From positions 1 to 42,670 of the forward strand of contig CAJXEJ010000017.1 in NCBI GenBank assembly GCA_913052475.1: DNA of 42,670 nt. The letters are read 5' to 3'. The notes beneath the pieces are model-generated. The model was not told where the DNA came from, did no database searches, and worked only from the letters and a program-made list of their open reading frames with translations. Below, piece after piece: positions 25,399-33,275 of this stretch (positions within the stretch are counted from its first letter, which is position 1; the number at the start of each line of letters is the position of its first letter). A program made the translations under genes and the position numbers. Source of the stretch: an uncultured Dehalococcoidia bacterium. Lineage in GTDB: Bacteria; Chloroflexota; Dehalococcoidia; Lucifugimonadales; Lucifugimonadaceae.

Positions 25399-26313
25399 AT
25401 GGCAGAGATATTTCAGTATGAATTTATGAACAGGGCGATCATCGCCTCTGTTCTGGTTGGAGCGACGGCGCCTGCGTTTGGCGTGTTCTTCGTACTGCGA
25501 CGCCTATCGCTAATTGCCGACACTCTCTCTCACGTTGCACTAGCCGGGGTTGCGATCGCATTGCTCACCAAGACATTCGCACCGGTGATTGCTCTGTTCG
25601 CAACAACGGCTGCAGCGGTTTCGATCGAGGAACTGCGCATGCGAAGACTTCTTCCTGGAGATGCGGCCCTTGCTGTGTTCCTGTACGGAGCTCTGGCGGT
25701 CGCTGTCGTGTTGATCTCAATTGCGGATGGCTTCAACAGCACCCTGTTCTCGTATCTTTTTGGGAGCGTGCTGACGGTAACCCAGACAGACCTGTGGTGG
25801 ATGGCAACGTTAGCGGCGGTGATTGTCCTGTTCATGTTGATGTTCGGCTCAGAACTCGCACAGATCACGTTTGATCCTGATCTGGCGCGCGTCAACGGCG
25901 TTCGGGTTCACTTACTGAATCTTGGGCTGGCTGTGCTGACGGGAGCGACCATCACGGTTTCAATGCGAGTCGTTGGCGTGCTGCTTGTCGGAGCACTGAT
26001 CGTCATTCCGGTGTTGATCAGTCTTCGAATTACCAGTGGGCTCAATCGTACTGTGATTACGTCGTCGGTTATCGGCGTAGTCGTTGCGGTTGTGGGGATG
26101 GTGATTGCCTACTACGCAGATATTGCGCCAGGCGGGAGCGTCGTGTTGACCGCTATTAGCTTGTTGGTTGTCGCGGAAATGGGTGCGGTTGTCCTGCGAA
26201 TGAGTCGAAGAAATTCGCGCTGTTCAGTCTTGAACGATCATGCTCACGCTCACGAATCGCACGCGCATGGTGCTGATGGCGATGGCGATCAGGATTTGCA
26301 CTCGCATCGGTAG
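25399..26313 (+). CDS. znuB: Metal ABC transporter permease (ZnuB-like)
   Basis: A 304-residue ABC-3 family permease with about eight membrane helices, starting five bases after znuC. FFVLRRLSLIADTLSHVALAG is the family's conserved coupling region, and RVVGVLLVGALIVIPV is typical of helices 6-7. The cytosolic tail ends in a histidine-rich stretch (NDHAHAHESHAHG and LHSHR), which would bind zinc and supports zinc as substrate. No gene for the substrate-binding lipoprotein (ZnuA) is next to it, so that subunit must be encoded elsewhere. Confidence 0.88.
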   Translation: MAEIFQYEFMNRAIIASVLVGATAPAFGVFFVLRRLSLIADTLSHVALAGVAIALLTKTFAPVIALFATTAAAVSIEELRMRRLLPGDAALAVFLYGALAVAVVLISIADGFNSTLFSYLFGSVLTVTQTDLWWMATLAAVIVLFMLMFGSELAQITFDPDLARVNGVRVHLLNLGLAVLTGATITVSMRVVGVLLVGALIVIPVLISLRITSGLNRTVITSSVIGVVVAVVGMVIAYYADIAPGGSVVLTAISLLVVAEMGAVVLRMSRRNSRCSVLNDHAHAHESHAHGADGDGDQDLHSHR

Positions 26314-26334
26314 TCGGAATCGGGTTAGTGAGGA

Positions 26335-27615
26335 TTAGTTCTCGGTCTGGTGGTACGGAACTCGTGCCATCGAGAAGCAACCGATTGATATCACAAGTAG
26401 ACCGATCGTAATCGCGAACATCAGATCGTATTTACCTGTCGAGTCAAATATTAAACCGGCAAGAATCGGTCCAGTGAAAATCGGTATCGCTACCGCCATT
26501 CGTGTTAATCCCGAAATGCTGCCGAACTGTTTTAGGCCGAACATATCGAAGATCACAAGCGGTGTTAACGCACCCACTCCGCCCATGCCGAGCCCGAAGA
26601 CCACGATCGCTCCCCACGCGATCCACGAATCGCCTGAGACAAGCAGAATCGTAAGGCCGATTCCCTGAAGCACCATGATCACGATGAAGGATATGCGTGC
26701 AGTTATTGATTCGCTCAATCGACCAAAGATCAACTTGCTGGAAGCCGCGAAAACCGCCAGAATGATCATCATCGTGGCGGCAACCGCACGCGTGAAGCCA
26801 ACTTGCTCTAGGTGGGGAATCATCTGACTCACTACACCGGTACGAACGAATTGCTGGAACGTCATCCCAATCACAATGAACCAGAAAGCCGATGTTCGAA
26901 TCGCCGCTGAAACCGTAAATCCACCGCTGAGCTCTGACTGCTCCTGCTCAGATATTTCGGATGGAGCCCAGCGTTTTCGCTGTTCTTTCATCACGTCGTC
27001 TGTGTTGTCACGGATGATTAGAACAATCAGCATCGCAAGACCGATCAACATAATCCCGATTACTGCCCAGGTCCATCGCCATCCCAGCAGCCCGATCAAT
27101 CCTGCGACGACCGGTACTGCGATTCCGCTTCCGATGTTGTTCCCTGAAGTGACAATACCCATCATTCGTCCCCGAGCTTTCGGAAACCAGGTGAGTACAA
27201 GACGGCTCGCCGGAAGCATCGTCGCGCCGGGTGTTCCGGCGAACATAATCCCGCTGAACAGATAGAACTGCCACAACTCGGTCATGATCGACCGGAGCAA
27301 GAACGCGATTGCTACAAGCAGAATCGAACCGGCCATTGTCCAGCGCGCACCAATTCGATCTATGAGGTTTCCGACTATTGGCGACAAGAAGCTGGTGACC
27401 ACGCCAATGCTCAGCGAAACATTCACCTGCGTTCTTGACCATCCAAACTCCTCTTCAAGCGGTTCGATGAAGAATCCGAAGGCAAATTGGACCGTTCCAA
27501 GGATCGCCCCGATCGATAGAGCGGAAACGCCCACGATGTACCACCCGCGGTAGATTCCGTGGGTTGGTTTCCCGGTAGGTGAATCCTGAATCGACTCTGT
27601 TGTGGCGTTGGGAAT
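26335..27615 (-). CDS. MFS transporter, OFA/monocarboxylate-like
   Basis: A major facilitator of the oxalate-formate/monocarboxylate (OFA, MCT-like) type. It has about 12 helices, with FGFFIEPLEEEFGWSRTQVN, GNLIDRIGARWTM (loop motif) and RGRMMGIVTSGNNIGSG typical of that group. It probably imports or exports small carboxylates. The first conventional start is GTG 27532-27534, which falls inside helix 1. The frame continues upstream with no ATG, GTG or TTG. An ATT at 27613-27615 lies six bases after AGGAGA (27622-27627), a near-perfect ribosome binding site. That start gives 426 residues with a normal hydrophilic N-terminus, so I prefer it. Confidence 0.8.
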   Translation of the reverse strand: MPNATTESIQDSPTGKPTHGIYRGWYIVGVSALSIGAILGTVQFAFGFFIEPLEEEFGWSRTQVNVSLSIGVVTSFLSPIVGNLIDRIGARWTMAGSILLVAIAFLLRSIMTELWQFYLFSGIMFAGTPGATMLPASRLVLTWFPKARGRMMGIVTSGNNIGSGIAVPVVAGLIGLLGWRWTWAVIGIMLIGLAMLIVLIIRDNTDDVMKEQRKRWAPSEISEQEQSELSGGFTVSAAIRTSAFWFIVIGMTFQQFVRTGVVSQMIPHLEQVGFTRAVAATMMIILAVFAASSKLIFGRLSESITARISFIVIMVLQGIGLTILLVSGDSWIAWGAIVVFGLGMGGVGALTPLVIFDMFGLKQFGSISGLTRMAVAIPIFTGPILAGLIFDSTGKYDLMFAITIGLLVISIGCFSMARVPYHQTEN

Positions 27616-27958
27616 ACCGATTCTCCTACTACTGCTTGACGCCGTTTGTTGGCGAGATATTACATCTCACCCGATGCTCAGCACGCTGACACCCCCAGCA
27701 AGTATCGGAAATTATGACTAGAGGTTTATGACTTGTTAGTTATTATCGGATGCGGACAATCGAAACGTACTGACAGATCATGTATCTAGGTTGACCTAAT
27801 CGCCGAGTGAGCACTAAGTTCTGAAAGACCCCCTCTTTTGGTCTCGATGATTTCAAGTTCACCAGCGGTGCTCATGAGTTATGCGTGCCATCTGAAATTC
27901 AAATGGCAGAAGGTTAGGCGATGGTTTCAGCTGCTGGTGGTATGTGACCAACTTGGCA
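27616..27958. other. Intergenic stretch between MFS and enolase-superfamily genes
   Basis: This 343-base gap contains no gene I can support. It holds the AGGAGA ribosome binding site of the MFS gene (27622-27627) and an inverted repeat GAGAT-ATTAC-ATCTC (27654-27668) that could be an operator near that gene's promoter. It also holds TAGGT-TG-ACCTA (27787-27798) and a small AGACC/GGTCT hairpin (27826-27844) that may lie in the 3' end of the upstream transcript. Confidence 0.5.
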
Positions 27959-29128
27959 TTAAATGATCGCAACAGTTTGGCGATCGATTGCGTCCCAATC
28001 CAACTCGACTCCCAATCCAGCGGCACTACTGGGTGAAACGTATCCGCAAGAATCGATAGCTACCGGTTGAGCGATTCCGAAGGTGGCACCATCAGGGTAA
28101 GGAAGTTCGAAATATCGACAGTTTTTAATTGCGAGCGCAACGTGTAAATTCGCGACGTCCATGAGAGATAACACAGTCATATGGAGTTCGCAGTTGACTC
28201 CGAATCCTTCTGCAAAATGAGCCGATTTCAGTGTGCCAGTTATTCCACCTGTCCATGACACGTCCGCACGTATGATGTCTGCCGCACCGTTCTTTAGATA
28301 ATTAACTTTGGAGAAGAAGTCGGATTTCCACTCCCCCGCACAGATGGGTATGTCTAACTTGCTGGTTAGCTTTTCTAGTCCGTGGATGTCGTGATCATAA
28401 AGAGGTTCTTCAAGCCACAGGAAGTCGAGCTTTTCAAGTGCTCTGCCTACTCGAATGGCATCTTCGTGATCGTATGCACCGCCAACGGGATCACTCATCA
28501 ATTCCATGCCTGGACCGACTGCATCCCGAACCGCTGCGCAGCACTCAATATCCAGTTCTGGCTCACCGGGGGGGTGGAGTTTGAACGCCATAAAGCCGTC
28601 TGATTGGGCTTGCAACGCGAGCTCGGCATAATCAGATGGATGTGTCATGAATGGAGAACTCGCGTACGCAGGTATTTTATTCCTATAAGCGCCAATGTAC
28701 TTGTACAAGGGAATCCCTGCCGCCTGACCTGCGATGTCCCACAGTGCAACGTCAAGTGGGCCGTACGCTGTTATTGGAGCATGGCCGCCAAATCTGTCTG
28801 CCCGCTGCGCTTTGTGCCACAGCTTCTCGCGATCGAACGGGTCTTCGCCGATAAGTTCTGGCCGATATACCTCAGCGATAGCGTGTGCGACTCGCATTCC
28901 ACCTTTGATTCCCCACCCAAACCCATGCCCCTCGATTCCGTCGCTGGATCTGACTGTCACGATCACTACTTGAGGGGATTCGCCGCCTGATCGTTGGTTT
29001 TGGCTTTCGTCACTTGTGCCTGATGGTGGTAAACCGCCGTCAGTAGTTGAGTTTTCTGGAGAGCGATCCATTACACCAGGATCGTCCACGGTTGCGACAG
29101 TTATCTCGATACTTTCGATTACCGACAT
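27959..29128 (-). CDS. Mandelate racemase/muconate-lactonizing-like enzyme
   Basis: A 389-residue enolase-superfamily enzyme. Members abstract the proton alpha to a carboxylate with magnesium, as racemases, cycloisomerases or acid-sugar dehydratases. Metal ligands are Asp213 (LMSDPVG), Glu240/241 (WLEEPL) and Glu265 (CAGEWKSD). The Asp289/His316 pair (RADVSWTGG, CELHM) matches the mandelate racemase dyad. The second-strand KxK motif reads K183-L-H185. Residues about 16-52 are a Ser/Gly/Pro/Asp-rich insertion within the capping domain, where the family has the specificity loop. Substrate unknown; a sugar acid is likely. Such paralogues are numerous in SAR202 genomes. Confidence 0.85.
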   Translation of the reverse strand: MSVIESIEITVATVDDPGVMDRSPENSTTDGGLPPSGTSDESQNQRSGGESPQVVIVTVRSSDGIEGHGFGWGIKGGMRVAHAIAEVYRPELIGEDPFDREKLWHKAQRADRFGGHAPITAYGPLDVALWDIAGQAAGIPLYKYIGAYRNKIPAYASSPFMTHPSDYAELALQAQSDGFMAFKLHPPGEPELDIECCAAVRDAVGPGMELMSDPVGGAYDHEDAIRVGRALEKLDFLWLEEPLYDHDIHGLEKLTSKLDIPICAGEWKSDFFSKVNYLKNGAADIIRADVSWTGGITGTLKSAHFAEGFGVNCELHMTVLSLMDVANLHVALAIKNCRYFELPYPDGATFGIAQPVAIDSCGYVSPSSAAGLGVELDWDAIDRQTVAII

Positions 29129-29281
29129 GGCAACCTTTCATAATCGTTTGGGGCTAAGTTTGGAAGGTTCTATCAGAACTCAACGTCGAGGTAGAATAGC
29201 ATCATTCCTCGTTTGCTGAGGAGATCTGTTGATGTCCTGTCCGCTTCTCAAAAATGGGTTTATTATGGAGTTCTAAAACGA

Positions 29282-29313
29282 AAGGCCCTGCTTCCAATAG
29301 GAAACAGGGCCTT
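29282..29313 (-). terminator. Strong intrinsic terminator after ssrA
   Basis: AAGGCCCTG (29282-29290) pairs with CAGGGCCTT (29305-29313), and an inner TTCC/GGAA stem continues the hairpin around an AATA loop. On the minus strand the stem is followed by TCGTTTTAG, and on the plus strand by ATTTTG. It begins 11 bases past the tmRNA CCA end, so it most likely ends ssrA, and it may work in both directions. Confidence 0.85.
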
Positions 29314-29323
29314 ATTTTGTTCT

Positions 29324-29676
29324 TGGTGGAGACGGGGGAGAGTCGAACTCCCCGTCCAGAAAGGTTCCCGGTTTGACTTCTACGAGTGTAGCCGTCGGTG
29401 GGTTTCTCATCGCCGCACCCGCTCCGTCGGCGTAGCAAATGCGGCGACCAGCTAGTGGAGCCTTAGTTGTTTGTCACTAGCTACCCAAACAACGCAGTCC
29501 GACTTTTCATCTCTCGATCCTAACCCGTCAGACGGGGGGTAGGTCGAAAGTCGCTGCCCTTAGGCGGCGAGAGCGAATTCACGTTCGCCGTTTATGTTTT
29601 TGCCGCTTTTTACGTGGTGCACGGCGCCACGACCCGCAATCGAGCGGTGATCTTCCTGTCGAAACCACGCGTCCCC
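29324..29676 (-). ncRNA. ssrA: Transfer-messenger RNA (tmRNA)
   Basis: A 353-nucleotide tmRNA that rescues stalled ribosomes with SmpB. The 5' end begins GGGGACGCGTGG then TTTCGACAGG, the conserved tmRNA start. The 3' end has the T-arm with GTTCGACTC and finishes CGTCTCCACCA; CGTCTCC pairs with the 5' GGGGACG to form the acceptor stem, and CCA is encoded. The tag frame on the minus strand (29589 to 29560) reads GEREFALAA followed by TAA, if the Gly codon GGC is the resume codon. The ALAA end suits ClpXP-type degradation. smpB lies just upstream on the same strand. Confidence 0.95.
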
Positions 29677-29853
29677 AAGTACAGAGCTAATTCTACAACC
29701 TACGCAATACGATGCCACGGCTATTAATACGGAAGATCGTCGTGGCGTATTTGAATGGTTTGGACCGGTTGAACGTGATGGTGAATCGAATTCAGGATTG
29801 CAGCCGTGCTTAGTGCGTGACGAGTAGGGCAGAGACGATGGTCGTGGATGATC

Positions 29854-30321
29854 CTAAACCTTCGAGCGCATGGCTCGATCTATCTCTCGTTTGGCGTCAC
29901 GTTCTTTGATGGTATTGCGACGGTCGACCTGGCGTTTACCTTTGCCGACGCCAACGAGTAGTTTAGCCACGCGGTTTTTGATGTAAACCTTGAGCGGAAC
30001 GATAGTCTGCCCATTGCGATGAGCCTGATCATCGAGATGCGAAAGTTGTTTCTTTCTAAGAAGAAGCTTGCGAGGGCGGGCAGGGTCGTGTTGGCCATGT
30101 TCACCGGCCGGTGCGTACTGCGGAATGTGGGCGTTTTCGAGCCATGCTTCGCCGTTCTTTAGATAGACGTAGCCCTCGGCGATGTTCATCCGACCTTCAC
30201 GTGCCGACTTAATTTCGGAGCCAAGCAAAACCAATCCCGCTTCGAATGTTTCATTGATGAAATAGTCGTAGCGGGCACGTCGATTCGTTGCGAGTGCTCG
30301 TTGTGTGTCGTTGTCGGCCAT
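29854..30321 (-). CDS. smpB: SsrA-binding protein SmpB
   Basis: A 155-residue SmpB, the partner that brings tmRNA to stalled ribosomes. Family segments are ATNRRARYDYFINETFEAGLVLLGSE (the OB-fold start; quoted in two halves ATNRRARYDYF and EAGLVLLGSEIKS), EGYVYLKNGEAWLENAHI, and the basic C-terminal tail GKGKRQVDRRNTIKERDAKR, which reads the empty mRNA channel. Normal length. It is encoded 177 bases upstream of ssrA on the same strand, a common pairing. Confidence 0.96.
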   Translation of the reverse strand: MADNDTQRALATNRRARYDYFINETFEAGLVLLGSEIKSAREGRMNIAEGYVYLKNGEAWLENAHIPQYAPAGEHGQHDPARPRKLLLRKKQLSHLDDQAHRNGQTIVPLKVYIKNRVAKLLVGVGKGKRQVDRRNTIKERDAKREIDRAMRSKV

Positions 30322-30486
30322 GTTTCAAGTTTAGGGAATTGGTTGCAAGAAGGCAGCTAGGTTGCACGACCAGATATTGCTATGTTGATCTGGTTCGAAA
30401 TGTGAAACAGGCGCGTCCCAATCCCAGATTCCTCGGCTCCTATAACTCCGCTCGGGAAAGATATCTTTGGTGTTGCGCGAACCAGT

Positions 30487-31803
30487 CTACGGGGCTTTTG
30501 CGAGCTGGCTGATCTGGAAATCTAGCTGTTTGATCGCGGCTTCGATCTGCGGGTCGCCACCCTCTGCGGTCTGTGAATTCAAGCCAGATCCAGTTTCTCG
30601 ATCAAACTCGACAACTACGTCGGGGCTGATTCCGATCTCTTCGATAACTCGACCGTTCGGTGTGAACCATCGTCCGGTCGTGAGATAGACGCCACCGCCG
30701 TTCGAGAGGCCCCGAAGTAGGTTGACACTACCTTTGCCGAAGGTATTGGTGCCGATCGCTACTGTACGACCGTGATCCTGAAGAGCACCGGTCAGCACCT
30801 CAGAACCACTCGCAGAGAATTTATCGACGAGGGTTACAAGTGGAATATCGGGGAACTTGCCACCCTTTTTGACCTTCCAGTCTTCCCGCTGTCCGCGTGA
30901 GTTAACCTCGTAGGTGACAAGTCCATCAGTAAGGAATTCCGAAGCCACCTCGACTGTTGCATTGAGAAGCCCTCCGGGATTGCCACGAAGGTCGAGAATG
31001 ATGCCCCTCGCACCGTCATCGATCAACGCCTGAACTTCCTTACGAAGCTCGTTTGGCGTTTCTGCGGTGAAAGTGTCGATTCTGACACGTCCGTAGTCAG
31101 TATCAGCGACCTCGTTTGCCCTGACACTTACCTCGGGGATCTCGTCACGCACTATTGTTATGTCAACTGGATCGAGACTTCCAACATGCTCGATTGTGAG
31201 CAATACCGAAGTACCTTTTTCGCCTCGTATCTTGTTCACGGCTTCGAGGACGCTCCACCCAAGGGCATCTTCACCGTTGACAGCGAGAATCCTGTCACCG
31301 GCTTTGATACCGGCTTTCTCAGCTGGCGAGTTTGGCAAAGGTTTAGTAATAATGACGCCGTTAAGATCGGGAGCTGCTTCAACCTGGGCGCCGATACCAC
31401 CGAATTTTCCTTGAAAACCTTCCTGGTCAATTTTAAAGGTAGAAGGTGGGATATACGACGTGTATCGATCGTCCATAGAATCGAGCATTCCGATAACGGC
31501 GGCTTCAGCGAGCGCTTCCGGATCGATCTTTTCCTTTACGACATACTCTCGAACGAGGATGGAATAGGCCTCCCAGACGATTTGGAGGCCGTCAGGGACC
31601 GCTGCAGGTTCGTCGGCTATAGGTTGAGCCGTTGGAGTCGCCTGTGTGCCGTCTGAGAGGGTGACAGGCCCGTCGTTTCTTTCGGACGGATGTTGACCAT
31701 CTGATTCATTTCCGCACGTGGCGGTTACCAGCAATGACGCCAGTAAAACAGCAAGAAAGAAAGTGAACCTGATTGAGCCGGGACGAGTGATCTGAAAATT
31801 CAT
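30487..31803 (-). CDS. S41 family C-terminal processing protease (CtpA/Prc-like)
   Basis: A 438-residue exported serine protease. Residues 11-30 form a signal sequence (FFLAVLLASLLVTATC); the Cys with VTATC resembles a lipobox, but with Thr at -1, so lipidation is uncertain. A Thr/Pro/Asp-rich linker follows, then a helical region, a PDZ domain (GGIGAQVEAAPDLNG through AGDRILAVNG) and the S41 core. LDLRGNPGGLLN is typical, the catalytic Ser is in KFSASGSEV and the Lys in TFGKGSV. It degrades or trims extracytoplasmic proteins. The ATG at 31801-31803 is chosen because it places the signal peptide at the N-terminus; upstream in-frame starts add about 41 unlikely residues. Confidence 0.9.
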   Translation of the reverse strand: MNFQITRPGSIRFTFFLAVLLASLLVTATCGNESDGQHPSERNDGPVTLSDGTQATPTAQPIADEPAAVPDGLQIVWEAYSILVREYVVKEKIDPEALAEAAVIGMLDSMDDRYTSYIPPSTFKIDQEGFQGKFGGIGAQVEAAPDLNGVIITKPLPNSPAEKAGIKAGDRILAVNGEDALGWSVLEAVNKIRGEKGTSVLLTIEHVGSLDPVDITIVRDEIPEVSVRANEVADTDYGRVRIDTFTAETPNELRKEVQALIDDGARGIILDLRGNPGGLLNATVEVASEFLTDGLVTYEVNSRGQREDWKVKKGGKFPDIPLVTLVDKFSASGSEVLTGALQDHGRTVAIGTNTFGKGSVNLLRGLSNGGGVYLTTGRWFTPNGRVIEEIGISPDVVVEFDRETGSGLNSQTAEGGDPQIEAAIKQLDFQISQLAKAP

Positions 31804-32056
31804 TTGATAAGCGAGCTTTGAAGGGTGGAAAACACGCGGAATAGGCCAGAGCATCAACGACGTGTAGAAATAATCATCTCGACGAGGATACGCCTGCGGT
31901 AGCGATTGCGATGTACGGCTGCACACCCAAATAGGTAAGAGGAAAGTAGTAGTGCAGATAGAGAGTCCTTCTGAAACGCGCTCTTTGATTTACATAACAT
32001 AGATAGTGCGACGTATGGTTCGTCTGATCTGGCTTCTGCCCTGCAGTGATCCCTGT

Positions 32057-33244
32057 CTACCCAGACCTAGGAATTGCGCTGATAAGATCCGGGATCTTTT
32101 CTGAGATCCGTGTTGAGAGTTCACTCTCTAACTGGTTCCGGAGGTCGCTCATCCCCCAACTTTTGGTTGCTGACGTTGTCACGACGCGGTTGAACTCCGA
32201 AACGTCAATGTGATCTAAAACACCAAGCGTCAAAGGTTCATCCGCTGTTTCAGCGACGAGGTCGAGTTTGTTCAAAACGAGTATTCGAGGTGTATCCCCT
32301 ATTCCCATTTCGGCTAACTGATCGGAAACCACCTGAGCCTGCTCGGCTGCGTAGGGACTTGAAACATCAACGACTTGAAGCAATAAGTCAGCCACAAGAG
32401 CCTCTTCGAGCGTTGCACGAAATGCAGCGACCAGGATTGGTGGAAGTTTGTGAACAAATCCCACGGTATCGCTGATCGTTGCCAAAATACCCGATGGCAT
32501 GTACATCCGGCGCGTAGTTGTGTCGAGTGTGGAAAAAAGCTGGTTTCGTTCGATCACACCCGAAGACGTGATCTTGTTGAACAACGCCGATTTACCTGCG
32601 TTTGTGTATCCGACGAGTGCAACGATCTTTGTGTCACTGCCGGTTCTCTGCTGGCGCTGTTGATCTCGCTGGAACTGTATCTGCGAGATTTCCTTTTTCA
32701 CGCGGGACAGCTTGCGTCGGACCAAACGTCGGTCTGTTTCAATCTGTGTCTCACCCGGTCCTCTGGTACCTACACCACCACCGAGCCGTTCCAAGTGAGA
32801 CCACTGGCCGGCGAGTCTCGGCAGCAGATATTCTGTCTGGGCAAGTTCGATCTGAAGCCGACCTTCCCGAGACCGTGCGCGTTGTGCGAACACATCGAGG
32901 ATGAGCGCTGTGCGGTCGATTACTTTGACTTTCAATTTGTCTTCGAGCGATTTTTGCTGATTGGGATTTAGCTCATCGTCGAAGATGACCGTATCGACTT
33001 CTTTGTGCTTTACGGTATACGCAAGTTCTTCGATCTTGCCTTTCCCGATGTACGTCGGTGAAGGCTTGTTCATCGACTGACTGAACCGTGCGACCGGGTT
33101 AGCGCCCGCGGCTCGGGCAAGCTCGGAGAGTTCCGCCAGCGAATCGTCGAGAGACCAGTAATCACCCTGGCTGCGCACGTTCACTCCAACCAGAATGGCT
33201 CGTTCACGGAACGGCCCGGTGGAATATGTACGTTTTTTTGCCAT
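32057..33244 (-). CDS. hflX: GTPase HflX
   Basis: A 395-residue ribosome-associated GTPase that splits stalled or hibernating ribosomes. The N-terminal HflX domain has KPSPTYIGKGKIEEL, VIFDDELNPNQQ and VIDRTALILDVFAQRA. The linker helix has GRLQIELAQTEYLLPRL and GTRGPGETQIETDRR. The G domain shows GYTNAGKSALFN (G1), STLDTTTR (G2), DTVGF (G3) and NKLD (G4). ATG 33242-33244 is chosen; an open extension to 33319 overlaps dapL and is not family-like. It lies 31 bases after dapL and is probably co-transcribed. Together with ssrA-smpB it makes a local group of ribosome-rescue genes. Confidence 0.95.
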   Translation of the reverse strand: MAKKRTYSTGPFRERAILVGVNVRSQGDYWSLDDSLAELSELARAAGANPVARFSQSMNKPSPTYIGKGKIEELAYTVKHKEVDTVIFDDELNPNQQKSLEDKLKVKVIDRTALILDVFAQRARSREGRLQIELAQTEYLLPRLAGQWSHLERLGGGVGTRGPGETQIETDRRLVRRKLSRVKKEISQIQFQRDQQRQQRTGSDTKIVALVGYTNAGKSALFNKITSSGVIERNQLFSTLDTTTRRMYMPSGILATISDTVGFVHKLPPILVAAFRATLEEALVADLLLQVVDVSSPYAAEQAQVVSDQLAEMGIGDTPRILVLNKLDLVAETADEPLTLGVLDHIDVSEFNRVVTTSATKSWGMSDLRNQLESELSTRISEKIPDLISAIPRSG

Positions 33245-33275
33245 ATGAGCGTATCTGACTCCTGCTAGAACCTGA

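Noticed and set aside
28382-28990. Plus-strand frames opposite the enolase-superfamily gene
   Set aside because: They are antisense shadows; the minus-strand frame has full active-site motifs.
29324-29360. A tRNA gene suggested by the T-loop-like GTTCGACTC and CCA end
   Set aside because: The element is the 3' end of tmRNA; the matching 5' end is at 29676 and the tag frame lies between them.
30369-30394. ACCAGAT/ATCTGGT hairpin as terminator of the CtpA gene
   Set aside because: There is no T-run after the stem on either strand and the loop is 12 bases.
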